Part shown: one piece after another, positions 22,481 to 34,559 of the stretch
How the letters are laid out: every line of letters starts with the position of its first letter
How positions within the stretch are numbered: the stretch's first letter is position 1
Source of the DNA: Papilionanthe hookeriana x Papilionanthe teres
Taxonomy: Eukaryota > Streptophyta > Magnoliopsida > Asparagales > Orchidaceae
Length of the DNA stretch: 64,000 nt
Assembly: GCA_022702705.1 (NCBI GenBank)
Contig: CM040428.1
Coordinates: forward strand, 91,632,287-91,696,286
Direction: 5' to 3'
Made by a program: the position numbers and the translations under genes
The notes under the pieces: generated by a model
The model's input: only the letters and a program-made list of their open reading frames with translations
What the model was told of the DNA's origin: nothing
Database searches by the model: none

Positions 22481-24589
22481 GAAGTTGTCGGTATATTTTT
22501 AGGTTATGTGTTTTATTTTAAAAAGGGGTCGCCTAACGAAAATTGTCGGCGAATTTTAGATTTTAAATTTAATTTAAATATGTATATATGGTTTTAGACA
22601 GTAGTATTTGATTTTGAAAGTAATTTTAGGATATGAAATCAAACCGATCTCACATCCCAGATAGTTTAAATAAACGAGCACCGCATCACAAACCGTGTAT
22701 CTATCCCGAAGAATAGACACACTGCTTGATGATGGGGCTCGGTTAAATAAACTAAAAGATTTGTGACATTCGTTTGGTCTGCGAACCAATTTTATAAGCC
22801 AACAAATTCCTCGCTTAATATAAATAAATTAAGCGGGGTTTATATTACTCGGGTTCTTAAAGTTCCCTATAAGGGCAAGCCCACTATAGTTAATAACATC
22901 TTAAATGACAGGAATCATTTAAGAAAACTCTTGATAATGATCAGTGGTTTTGCTCTCAAAAATTTCAAAGTTTAAGGTTTTCAAAGGATTGGATTTTTGG
23001 AAATTCAAAAGGGAATGACTCAAAATTTGGAACAATTTATTTTTGAGAATCCAAAGGAAGAGAAGTAGGATAAGCTGAGGATCCAAGAAGAATCTTGTCA
23101 ACTTCCCAAACTATCCTATTGTTTGGCTCGAATTCAAGAAAATCCTAATATTATCTGATATTTCAATCTTGTCAATTTTAATTAATTAGGACTTATATTC
23201 GTATGATAAAATCATACAAATAGCCTCGAAGATGTGAGGGTTTATGTCGTACCGAACGACTACCTCGGAGTCCTAAGACATGGTTAGGGCTTAATTTGCA
23301 TAACATGAGTATACAACCGCCTAACGAAGAGTTGAGGATTTATGTTGCACTAAGCAAACTACCTCAAAATCCTATGGCTTGGTTATTTAATTCTTGGAAA
23401 GGTTTTGCTGAAGTAGACCCGAGTTTTGTTGATGACGATGGCCGTGCTGCCCACCATGCTCCGAGCTCCTTATTGTTGCAGAGGTTTAGTTTTAGAAGTC
23501 ATGAATCAGGAGATGAGAGAAGTGTTTTGGTTTAGAAATCATAAAATCCAAATGTTTTTTTTTAATATTTTAATTAAAACAAATCTTAAAGTTGATTATA
23601 ACAGAACCGATTAAGATCCCACGGTTCCGTCATCCCGGCACCATTATTTTTATTGAATTCACTTAGTCCAGATGAATTTGCTAAACTCAACTGAATGAGT
23701 TCCACACATTCATTTAGACCATGGGAAATCCCGTTAGCAACACGTGGGTTACATCATCCGAGGTATTCCCGATCATTCGAGGAGACGTTTTAATTTAGTT
23801 GCAATTGTAGTTTTGTTGTTTTGTTGGTGATTAAATTTTGAGTTGCTTTATATTTTGAAATGTTGTTGCGGTGAATTTTATCTTGCAGTGATTTTTAATT
23901 TAGTTTTGGTTTCAGTTTAGAGACTATCCTAAAGGTTTTAGTTTTCATGCAACAGTTGTTTATCATGCAAGAAAAGTAAAGTATAGTGCATGTAAGTAAA
24001 TTGCAACAAAATAAAAGCGTACCTGGAGGGTCTTCCCGTCATCCTAAGCTGCACTTAAAACACATATCAGAGCATTTAAGTATTCCAACAACTACCAAGG
24101 TAAAGCTAAGAGAAAGGTTTTTGTTGTCTACCAAAGTCTTAATCCTATAGCTAGTCATCTCCTATGACGTCTAGGTTCTTGTGTTTTGATTTAAGGATGA
24201 TTTCTTCATCAAAGAACAATTAAGTTCAATTGTTCTTATAAATATCCTATCATATTGAGGAAGTGCTTAAGACGAGTCTTAAACATCTTTTCAACACCTC
24301 TAGGATTGTTTTAAGTCCAAGAGAATTTAATTATATAAGTGAATTAATCATCCAGGAGTTTAAGTTTTGTTATCTTGCTCAGTGAATTAGGACATTTAAA
24401 TATCCTGTAAGTGAAGTAACACTTCACTTAATACTCCGTTTAGGAGTTATGACAACAAGAGCTTTTGAGGGCAAATTGATGTTTAAGTGATTTGTAATTC
24501 AATTTAATTTTAATTAATGGGTTTAAGTTTGGAACAGTGTTCAACTTGTTTTAGATTTATTTTGAATTCTTTGTGTCTTAGTCGATGTT

Positions 24590-24830
24590 ACATTTAATCT
24601 AATTTAATTTAATTTTATTTAGTTTAGTCTTAATTTTAATTTTATTTTTATTTTTAATTTAATTTTAATTTTATTTTAATTTGATTTTATTTTTTATTTA
24701 ATTTAATTTAATTTAATTTAATTTAATTTAATTTAATTTAATTTAATTTAATTTAACTTTAATTTAATTTAAATTTTAATTTAATTTTATTTTAATTTTA
24801 ATTCAATATTTTATTTTTCATGTTTTAAAG
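24590..24830. repeat. TTTAA-type low-complexity array in LTR-B
   Basis: Same array, shorter, including a clean run of TTTAA units at about 24695-24755. Confidence 0.85.
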
Positions 24831-26690
24831 GTGATTTAATTTAATTGTTAAAGTATTAATTTAATTGAAATTTTGGAAGGATTTAATTTAAATGTTCTAA
24901 TTTTAATTTAATTTAATGATTAAGTCTTTTAGTATTTTAAATCTTGAGTTTGAATTATCATTTTAATTAGGAATTAAATATTATTGAGGTGATTAATTTA
25001 GGGATTCTTAAATTAAAGAACAAATGTCTTCTTAATAATATCCACTATTTTAATAATTTCAATTTTCATTAATCTTCCAAATTTCATTAATTAAATGATT
25101 AAAGTTTACTTTAATTGATCTTAAAAATGACTGATGGGTCTCTATCTTTTAATTATTTAAATTTCAATCATCCAAATCCGATTAGGATCAAATATTTTAC
25201 TCTCTCATTTTATCAAGCCTAAAGTTTTAATTAAGGGTTAGAATTTTAATAACCATTTTGCCCTTCAAGCTTAATAATTCCATAACTCACTAAGTTGAGC
25301 TTAAATGAATTTGAAATTTTTATGTGGCTTCACTCACATGTCAATTAAGACATTAGAGGAGAAAATGTGGATTTTCTATATTTAATTTATTTATATAATT
25401 ATTTTTTGTGGAAAATAGGGATTTTCAAGGAAAATTCAATAAGATGACCAAGGAAAATTTTCTGTCCTTAAGAAAATTATGCGGCACACCTAATGACCAG
25501 AGGACCATTTAGACTAAATTTGGTGATTTTTTGAATTACATTTTATTTATTAAAATTATTTTGATTTTTGGAGTATTGATTAATTTAAAAATAAAATAAA
25601 GGTTGAAAAATGAATTTTATATTTTTCAAAAATCTCTCAGATATCAGGGAAACCAGAAAACTAATTTTTATAATTTTCTGATTTTTCTTTGTTTTATTAG
25701 AATTATTTTAGTCAAAAGGTTGAAAAATACATTTTTAATATTAAAAAATACATTAAACCTTTAAAATTCAATATCTTATCCTAGGGACTTAAGGAAAATA
25801 TTTGGTTTGTTCCTAAGTGTTTAGAATTCAAAATATGACATTTTGGTGATTTTTAATATTTTTGTGATTTTTATTATTTTTTTAATTATTAAAAATATTA
25901 AAATAATGATAAAAATCAACTTTTTAAGAAAATTATAATTTTAATTTTCCTAAGTTCCTCTGATATCAGAGAAGCTCCAAAACTAATTTTGTGAATTTTT
26001 GAAAATTATTTTGTGAGTTATGAATTTTTAAAGTTTGATTTCATTCATGTGGCTTAATTAACCCATTTGGTGGGGCTAACCAAGTCCAATTGATCTCAAA
26101 TTTTTATGTGGTGTTCTCCTATCCCTAGAGGATAGTGGAGAATTCTTTTCAAGTTAATTTGATGAATGGTTAACCTTAATTAATTAAAGTTCAATTTTGG
26201 GTGTTTAGGCCAATTAGGGTTGTTCAAAGTGAATTAGCTCAAAAATTATTTTTCCTAGGTCCCTCTGGTCATAAGAAACATCACCAAATTTTCCTATAAT
26301 TTATTTCTCAACATGCTAATTATTGGAATTAAAACACCCAAAACAGTAACATGCACTTGAAAAATCAATAACTTCTCATAGGGATGGCCTCTGACCTTGG
26401 AAAATTTAGGGAATGTTTCGAAGTTCAGAGGCTTCAAAAGCCCTATGGTCTCATGCCATGGTGAATTTCCTATATGCATGGAGAATTGAAATAGTGCAGA
26501 GAGTAAATAAATCATTAAAAATAAAATACTTAATGAAATTACTTGATTTCTTTTCCACATTATTCTCCTCTGTTCACTGAGGAAGAGGGTATTTTTATTT
26601 TATTTTTAAGATTTTTCTACATAAAGTTATGAATTTTTGAAGTTCTGGGAATTAAATAAATAGAAAAATAGCCTATTTTTCTACTTATCC

Positions 26691-26850
26691 ACGCGGCGCC
26701 GCGTCAACCTCGGCAGCTCCGAAGCTCCACGCGTCGTCTCCTGATTCGGCGTCGTCATCCGACTCAGCGCCCCAGGGGCTCGCGGTTCATGTCCCATTGC
26801 TCCATCCGGCGTGATCCTGGCCGTTCGCTCAATACACGCGCGATCCAACG
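26691..26850. promoter_or_regulatory. GC-rich island in LTR-B
   Basis: Same palindrome intact at 26691-26704 and a shorter CpG-rich stretch. CpGs further in are partly lost relative to LTR-A. Confidence 0.52.
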
Positions 26851-27486
26851 GTTCCTAGTTATCGTCTACGACTGGTGTGAACCCGTGACCGTCAACCTTC
26901 TAACCCTAATTTCTTACTCGATTCTAAACAGATTTTTGAGTTCTTATGCTCTATAGATTCGTCTTGAAGAGACGAACACATCCATACGGTAAACATGCAT
27001 TGAAATTGACCCAAACTTAATTGAGAATCTCTGGAAGCTCGGGAGGAAGAGTGAGTCCATACCTTGGCTCAGAGAAGTAAAGCTTCGACCTGAGAGTTGT
27101 GTCACGTTCGATTGGGTCCAAGCAAGCTCCAGATGAAGTCCCTTGGCCTGGTGAATTGTTTAGGTATGATTTTGACCAAGCCCGATCATAAAGCTTGGAG
27201 GCTGGAAACAATGGCTGGCTCTGGTGAGGGGGCTTTGCTTGGGAAACTTCTCCTCTTGGTACGGTGAAGGTGTAGGACCAATCAATTTGGAGATTCGCTC
27301 ACTGTGGTGAAGTGTCCTAGTTTTAGGCTTAAATTTCAACTCTGAAATTGAGCTCACAGAGAGGAAATGGCAGGGGGATTTCAGCGGGGATCAAGTTCTC
27401 TATGTGTAGAGAGTGGTCTGGGATGATTTTGACAGGGTTTCAGTTAGTTTTGGTTCAGCACCTCTCACGGCTGAGAGGAGGTGGTG

Positions 27487-27494
27487 TTTAAATA
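27487..27494 (-). promoter_or_regulatory. TATA-box candidate (TATTTAAA) in LTR-B
   Basis: Element-sense CTATTTAAACACCACCTCC, same place as in LTR-A. Confidence 0.45.
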
Positions 27495-29859
27495 GGAGAG
27501 GGTGGAGGGCCTCCCATGGGGGTTTAAGGCTTGGGATCAGCTACTCCATGCAAGAGAAGAACAGCCATGGTGTTCAATTGGGCTGGGACAACTCAACAAG
27601 GCAGAATTGAAAGGTTTGGCTCCTCCCAAGGTCTCGACCATGGTGTTTTCCGGCGATCCAGGCGGCTGGCCGGCAGGCATGGGTCACCCTCAGGTCCAGG
27701 TGGGTCAGGGCTGGAGGTTTGTGCGAGCAATTGAGCTTTGCCATGTGTAAAGAGGATGACTTGAAACGGAAAGGGTAAGGGCTCATTTTGGGCTCAAATT
27801 GGTCAACCCATGATTTTGGGCTTGGTTCACCTCCCCAAGACCTGGTTTGAGGCTGAAGATAAAGTGGTTTAGGTCAGCTTAATTAGTGGGGAAGGGTCAC
27901 CATCCAAGTACGATTAAGTTTAAGCAAGGTTTAGTGGAGTCATGGAAGTGGCTAATCCCCTTAAGGGAATATGGAAAGGGCCTCCTCCTCTTGCCATCTT
28001 GGGTATGGTGAGGTGGAAAGTAGATTCCATGGCTCTCAAGGCTCCCACGTGGCTCATGCATGGCTTCATTGCTCATATATGGCTTGGGAAAAGTTGTCTC
28101 ACTTGCATGAGAAAGGGTGTTTGAATTTTTCATGGATTTAAGGGGAATTGTCATAAGACTTGATTTGAGTTCATTTGGTGATGGATTTTAGAACTTTAGG
28201 AAGTGTTTTAAATTAAAGGGATGATGAGAGGAATTTCATGTGGGCTTTGTCATGGACTTTGGGCTTTTAGAAAGGCTTAAGGGAATGAGCCTTTAGGTTT
28301 AAGAATGAATTCATGGTTGGGAATTTTGTAGAAGTTTGGGCCAAATAATTGTTGGGTTTGGTTTAGGGATGTGTCATGAGTTATTTGAAATAAATTTGAG
28401 GTGGTTTGGAATTGAATTGGGTTGAATTTGGGTTCATTTGGTACATGGGCCAATGTAGGTCAAATTGGGCTAATTTGGGCCAATGTTGGGCTAGGGTTGA
28501 AATTGATGTAAAATTAATGTTGGGAAATGTTTATGGGAGTTTTTCAAAGAGGTTTTAACTTTGGTTGGGTTTTGGTTTTGGGACTTGGGCTCATTTGGGT
28601 TAGGTTTGGGTTTAGGTCAAAATTGGGCTTTTTGGTTTTAGGTTGAATTTGAGTAGGGTTTGGGTCCAAATTTTGGGCAAATCATGTTAGTATTTTGTTT
28701 ATGGGGATGTTAGGGAAGGTTTAGAAAAAGGTTTGGGGTCAATTGGAGTTGAATTGGTTTGGTTTGGGCTAAGTTTGGGTCATGGGCCCAAATTGGGCTT
28801 TAAGGTCAAAAGAGAATTTGGATTCAAATGTCAATCAAATTGGACTTGGATTTGGTCTAAACTGATATTTTGAATATTAAATTGAAGTTTAGAATTGAAT
28901 TGGACCAAAATTGGGGTCAATTGGGTAGATTTGGTTTGACATTGAGTTCACTTGGGTTAAGAATGGGCTAAATTAGGGGTTTTGGTAGAAGTGGGGTGAA
29001 GTGACAAAATTGGCCCATGGTGTAGTTGGACAAAATGAAATTGGGAATATTTGGGATTTTTTGGAATTTTCTAGGAATTTTCTAAATTTTTGGATTTTTT
29101 GGCTAAGAGGGGCATTTTCGGTATTTGGAGGGTATTGGGAGGTATTTTTGGAATTTTTGGTATTTTTGGCTATGGATGATCAATTTGAGTGGAGGGAAAT
29201 GTTTAGGAATGGTTTTGGGGAATTTTAGGTAATTTAGGGGATTTTGCAAATTTTGGGTAGTTCCAAGGGCATTTGGTAGGTTTGGTGGGGGCCGGGGCCC
29301 CGGGGCCAAAAATTGAAATTTTGGAAAAATGAAGATTGATCAAATATGAGTGAAATGGAAACACTTTGGTTGAGCCATGAAGTCATATTAAGCCTATATG
29401 AGCGATGAGAGGACTCATTTGAGGCATTCACTATGTTGTTCTAACCTCTTAGCCGGGGGCTTAGGGGTTAAGGTCCATCCATATGAATTACCTACGTGAG
29501 TCGGGGAGTCGAGTTGGGGTAAGGTGTGGTTTTAGGATTTGAATTGTGTATGTGAGAGTGTAGAGTGTGAGTGTAGTGAGTGTGTAAGTTAACCCTCACC
29601 AAACCGAGCTACCGGGGGTAGTCTAAGGCCAAAGAGTCATATAGGGAACTCATCCTTTAAAACTTCACATTTGTTCGACCCTACAGGTGATTAGGGGTCT
29701 ACAATCAAGCTTGTGGGGTTTGCGGGGAGTCAAGAGGTATTTAAACTTCTAAAGGGTGGGTTCCATTTCTAGTCCTCTAAGATAGTCGAAGGAAAAGCCT
29801 AAGGCTAGATCCTGAAATACTAAGAGAGAGAGAAGACCTCATCAAAAATGAGGTTAACA

Positions 29860-31523
29860 AATGGACCCTCAATATGTGTGGTGTACTAACCAAGCATACC
29901 GCGCATATTGGCGTTGACCGAAGAGATCAACAAAAACAACACAGATGTCCAAGTGACAAACTTAGGACGAAGTATAAGAAATTTTTACTGGGGAGTATCA
30001 GGTAAATCTCCGAGGTCGAAGATTCTAGAGCTGCCATTTGGGTAAAAGGAGGTGAATTTCGGATCACAAGATTTCGAGAGATTGGATCTTAGATTCGTTT
30101 CATTTTTTGTTTCAAGTTTTAATTTTGAGTTTGAATTTCGATTCGAGTTCCGATTTTGATTTTATGCGGAGAAAAGAGTAGAGCTAAGGTCCACTCAGAA
30201 TGCATTTGTTTCGTTGAGAAGGAAGTAGGGTATGAACCTATTCTAAATGCTGAGGAAGAATAGGACAAAGCCTATCCAAAATGCAAAGTGTTTTAATTTC
30301 AATTTCTTGTTGAGAGAATCAAATTTTGAGATTGCTGAGAAAGGAGTAGAACTATGCCTATCCTGAGTGCTGAGAATTGCTGAGAAGGGAGTAGGGCGAA
30401 GCTTTATCCCGAATGCTTGAGATTCTTTGTGATGGGAGTAGGGCAAAAGCCTATCCCAAATGCTGAGATTTGCTGAGATGGGAGTATGGCGGAAGACTAT
30501 CCCGAATGTTGAGATTTCTGAGATGGGAGTATGGCGGAAGCCTATCCCGATTGCTGAGATGGGAGTAGGGCGGAAGCCTATCCCGAATGCTGAGATTTCT
30601 GAGATGGGAGTAGGGCGGAAGCCTATCCCAAATGCTGAGATTTGCTGAGATGGGAGTAGGGTGGAAGCCTATCCCGAATGCTGAGATTTGCTGAGATAGG
30701 AGTAGGGCGGAAGCCTATCCCGAATGTCGAGATTCGTTGAGATAGGAGTAAGGCGGAAGCTTATCCGATTCTTGAGATGGGAGTAGGGCGGAAGCTTATC
30801 CCGAATGCGAGATTGCTTGAGATGGGAGTAGGGCGGAAGCTTATCCCGAATGCGAGATTCTTTGAGATGGGAGTACGGCGGAAGCTTATCCAGATCTTTG
30901 AGATGGGAGTACGGTGGAAGCTTATCCCGATTGCTTGAGATGGGAGTAGGGCGGAAGCTTATCTCGAATGCTGAGATTCGGTTTATGCGAGTGGTTGTGA
31001 AAGATTTTGTTGATATTTGGGAATGCGAGTTTTATGAATGCGGAGTCGAACATATTCTTTGGGATTTACGAATGCAGAGATTGTGAAAACATATTGTAAA
31101 GTGCAGAGAATGTTTGTAGGAGTTCATGTGGATTTGAAGTTCTTTTTAATGTTTGGATTTTTTATGAAAGAGAGTTTCTTATTTATTCTCCTTTTCTTTT
31201 CTGTTCTTTATTCGAAGTTAATTTAACTTTAATGGCGTTTCCCAGTCAATTTGCACAAAAAGAGGTGAAGGCAAAATGTGACATGGCCACTTTCATTCCA
31301 ATTTTGTTGAAGATACATCATACAACTCGATCTGAAATATTTCTCATACAATCCATGACTCAAAAAGAACTATGTATGATTCTTGTTGATCCATCCAAAA
31401 AAAGTGTCTGTCAAATCCATGTCTGAATAATGAGATACACAGTCAATAACATCACCTTCCAAGACACCCTTGGCAGGAATGCCGCATGGATGTGCATTGG
31501 AGGTGTGCTATTTCCCATGTAAC
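29860..31523 (-). other. 3' region of element C between AlkB ORF and 3' LTR
   Basis: No credible minus-strand gene. Next to the LTR lies the block 29862-29879 (complementary to the leader), where a polypurine tract would be expected but only a short GGG-type run is seen. The minisatellite follows at 30328-30975. A block at about 31230-31440 is nearly identical in D and carries a 64-codon plus-strand open frame (MAFPSQFAQKEVKAKCDMA) antisense to the element. Confidence 0.6.
30328..30975. repeat. Minisatellite in element C, about 15 copies of a 36-46 bp unit
   Basis: The plus-strand core is GGGAGTAGGGCGGAAGCC followed by TATCCCGAATGCT, with an optional GAGATTTGCT filler that makes the period 36 or 46. 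I count 15 GGAGTA-type cores. Three more degenerate units occur just to the left (30170-30325). Confidence 0.85.
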
Positions 31524-32993
31524 TCACAGCTCGTAGGACCGGAGATTCTCCAATTCTGGATCTAGCTGGAAGTGGTATGGTGTCTTTCTATCGTCCATCC
31601 TTCTAAAAGTGATGGAGATCCGCTTCACTGGTACTCCCGGTATGCAATGCTTTGCGATGTCTGCTCCATTTCCTTGTAATATCATGATGGAACCTACCGG
31701 AAGTGGTATCTCCACTGGCCCTCGAAACTTACCCGGGCTCGCTATCCGGAGGTCGAGCCGAACATGATATTGCATTGGTTGACGAACGAAAGCGTGCGAA
31801 AGGTCGACGAAGTCGTGGTGGTCTATGTGTGGAGGTATGCGGTCGCCCTTCTGATAAATGTTGATGATGCAACTGTTAGGTATGCAGTCTGCTGGCAGTA
31901 CCCTCCACGTTATCATTCTTTGACCATTCTTTTAATTATCCTCGGCATTGGATCCACCTCACAATGACGGAGTATCCCTGGTGGATTTCATTTTCTATCC
32001 TCTGCGAAGTTATAGCAACATCCGCATTGTATTGTGACTCTTCCTTTCCACGGCATCCATTTCGGGGTTCCGAATAAGTCTTTTCTCTCGGACGGCTGCT
32101 CGACCCATCTTTGAAGTTCTAAAATGCAATCCACAATCTGTTGTTGCTCGTACTCTGAGAATACACCTGTGTGTAACTCGAGGCCTTCCAAAATGTTGAT
32201 CCTTCTGCCTCTAATCCTTTCAAAATAATCGAAAGTCTTCTTCTCCACATTTTATATTCTTTCTAGTTCATATTCTGGGATGATCTACAAGTGACGAGGC
32301 CTAGTAACGTATTGCGGGATGTATGGCTCAATCCCGTCACGTTCTCCTGCATAAATTGGCTCCTCGGGGATTGTCTCTGTCGGGACATCCTCCGGGGTTG
32401 CTCTCGCAACAAGGTTTCTTACCACTGATGGCTCTGTCTGGCGTCGTGGTAATCTCTCTGCCTCTGGTATCCTTGGAGTTTCGTTTATCCTTTACGGTTG
32501 TTCTTGGAACTTGTTCTCTCTTTCGGGTTCTCGATGAGCCGGCATCTTTAAGATGTGTGTGTTGGCGAAGGTGGCTGTTTCCTCGTGTTGATCTGCTGCT
32601 AGTTTAGTCAACATCTTGCGGATACGGCGATTCTTATTCCTTCTTTGAGTAGCAGTGAGCGTAGCTCTCCTCACTTCTTGAATTTACGCGGGTGCGACGG
32701 CGACGAGCCTACCCTGCTGCAGTGGCAACTACCGACTTGATTTTCTTGCTTTCCTCGGTATTTTCTTTCTTTTCTTGTTGCTTGGATTGGCGGCTTGGGC
32801 CACCCATCTTCATTTACGTCACGCTATGAAGCTCCTCTCGGTCCACGGGACCCGGTCATTTTCTTCATATCGTAGGTCTGGTTGGTGTGAAGTCAGAATC
32901 AATTTCTATCACTGCTCCATCCTTCACCCTCTTTTCATCGAGTGCGAGACTCAAGCCATTTTTAAAGTTTAGGACCAACTGCCCGTTCGACAT
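31524..32993 (-). CDS. AlkB-like 2-oxoglutarate/Fe(II) dioxygenase ORF of element C
   Basis: Same position and order as in D: ATG 32993 (MSNGQLVLNFKNGLSLALDE), end SYEL at TGA 31524-31526. The open frame 31524-31916 (130 codons) holds IPPHIDHHDF (His30, Asp32), PVGSIMILQGNGADIAKHC (His90) and RISITFRRMDD (Arg99), so the iron and 2-oxoglutarate residues are all present. The stretch between HDF and the RIA.PGKF motif is read in a shifted frame here (HDFVDLSHAF against HDFVRPFCTV in D), owing to two CAG/CTG-type changes. The piece 31988-32248 gives LELHTGVFSEYEQQQIVD and KGRVTIQCGCCYNF. The middle third is broken more than in D. The product, if repaired in nature, would be an AlkB dioxygenase. 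Confidence 0.85.
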
Positions 32994-33319
32994 TTCCCTG
33001 CAAAGGAGACAAGGAAAGGATCAGGGGCTGTACTAAGAACAAGAACATTAAGAAAGTATTTATCACTGAAGGTTCTTATTCACTTATTCCAATTTTAATT
33101 TTTAAGGAAAGTAGGAAAAGATGAAGAAAGATCAGGGACAAGATTTAATTTGAAAGGAAGGGTAAAGCTTTATTATTATGATTTTCACATATTTTATTTT
33201 TAGCACGTATATTTTTTATCCATTTTTTATGTTTTTGGGTTCGGACCCTGTCACAAAGTGATTACTTCACCCGTGTTTCTAGGGATAAGTCTCTCTTTTA
33301 GAGGCCACCCTTCGAAACA
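32994..33319 (-). other. Spacer between pol stop and AlkB ORF in element C, with splice-acceptor-like end
   Basis: 326 bases, AT-rich, no open frame. In element sense it ends with a pyrimidine-rich tract (TTTCCTTGTCTCC) and TTTGCAG two bases before GGAAATG, the start of the AlkB ORF. This has the form of a plant 3' splice site. Ogre transcripts are known to be partially spliced. No donor site was assigned. Confidence 0.5.
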
Positions 33320-34530
33320 TTAGGTTGCGTAATACTTCTTCAAATATCGTCCATTGATTGGAAGCATTTGTCGTTCTCCTTGGCAAATTACAAGTTGGTA
33401 GGAGCCTCCTGAGTAGACTGCCTTGACCACAAACGGTCCTTCCCAAGTAGGCTCAAATTTGCCTCCTTTCTTGCGATGTGCAAGGTAGGTCTTCTGAGAA
33501 CAAGAACTAAGTCACCAACTTTGAAAGTTCTTGGGAGGACCAGTTTATCATGGGCCTGGATCATCTTAGCTTAGTACAGTTCCAAATTTTGTTGTGCTGC
33601 AAGTCTTTTTCCTTCCAAGTTTTCCAGTTCTTCCAGTCGTAATCTGGCATTTTCTTCTGTAGTAATTTTATTTGCAACTGCAATCCTGAGTAGGAGTCCT
33701 GAAAGGTAAAACTGTCTCGGACCCGTACACTAAAGTGTATGGCGTAGACTGAGTAGGAGTCCTGAAAGTCGTCCTGTAGGCCCATAAGGCTTCTAACAAC
33801 TTCTCGTGCCAATTTCTCTTGTTGTCATCCAAAGTTCTCTTTAAAATCTTAACGAGAGTTTTCTTAAAAGCCTCGGCCAAGCCGTTTGCTCTTGGGTAGT
33901 AGATTGTTGAATATCGCCAATTGATTCCATGTCTTCTGACAAAATTATTGATTTTTGTGCTTTTCGAATGCAGACCCATTATACGAAATGATTCTGCGCG
34001 GTACTCCGAAACGGTATACAACTTGATTTTTGAAAAATTGTAGCACGTGGTGTGCCTTTACTTCTCTGAGTGGAACAGCTTCTGCCCATCTAGAAAAGTA
34101 GTCTGTAGCTACAAGGATGAAGCGATGTCCTCTTGAAGAAGGCGGTTCTATCGAACCCACTATATCTGTGCCCCAACACTCAAATGGCCACGATGCAATT
34201 GTCGGATGTAGCACGTTTGGAGGTTGGTGTAGAACCACTCCGTGCACTTGGCCTTTGGTGAAAACTTTTGGCATTCTTCTTGCAATCGGTCATCATCGAG
34301 GGCCAGTAATACCCTAATCTTTTAATTTTCATTTTCATTTTCGGGCACGACTGATGAGCGCCACAAAGTCCTGAATGCACCTCTTTGACAATTTTACAAG
34401 CCTCGGACCCACTCAGGCATCTTAACCACATCTGATCAAAAGACCTTCTGTATAATGTACTGTTTATTAATGCGTAAACCGGAGCTCTTTTCTTGATTTG
34501 ATGTGTTAATGACTTATCGTCCAGTAATTT
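33320..34530 (-). pseudogene. Integrase of element C, catalytically altered
   Basis: The zinc domain (VKEVHSGLCGAHQ) has lost a cysteine: CHQC reads FHQ, with a frame change near 34245. In the core, DIVGSIEPP is present. The second catalytic aspartate is replaced (ISYNG instead of ISDNG), caused on the plus strand by TATCTG to TATACG. The glutamate motif GLAEAFKK is intact in the open frame 33668-34021. The C-terminal GGKFEPTWEGPF-type module is degraded. It would be inactive as written, although the Asp change has the CTG-to-ACG form suspected of being a sequencing artefact. Confidence 0.82.
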
Positions 34531-34559
34531 CCTCGTTTGCGATAGTACATTAACGGTCG

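Larger units (their letters stand above)
15994..29859 (-). mobile_element. Element B: Ogre/Tat-like retrotransposon, interrupted
   Basis: Internal region 15994-22485 plus 5' LTR 22486-29859. The first bases after LTR-A match the RT/RNase H-junction region of element C near 35627, so B is cut in pol. Its RNase H, integrase, AlkB ORF and 3' LTR are not in the window and would be expected left of element A if A is nested in B. The LTR also serves as the 3' LTR of element C. Confidence 0.88.
22486..29859 (-). repeat. LTR-B (5' LTR of B and 3' LTR of C), 7,374 bp
   Basis: It starts TGTCGGTATATTTTTAGG just after the PBS of element B and ends GAGGTTAACA. Internal layout equals LTR-A: TTTAA-type array 24590-24830, GC island 26690-26850, TATTTAAA at 27487-27494 (minus), GGG-rich zone about 28200-29310. 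By eye it is nearly collinear with LTR-C, with scattered substitutions and small indels. It is flanked on the right by the 3' internal end of element C, which makes it a shared LTR. Confidence 0.9.

Noticed and set aside
30328..30975. CRISPR-like array of ~36-46 bp repeats
   Set aside because: The units are contiguous, with no unique spacers, and lie in the 3' region of a plant retrotransposon; it is a minisatellite.
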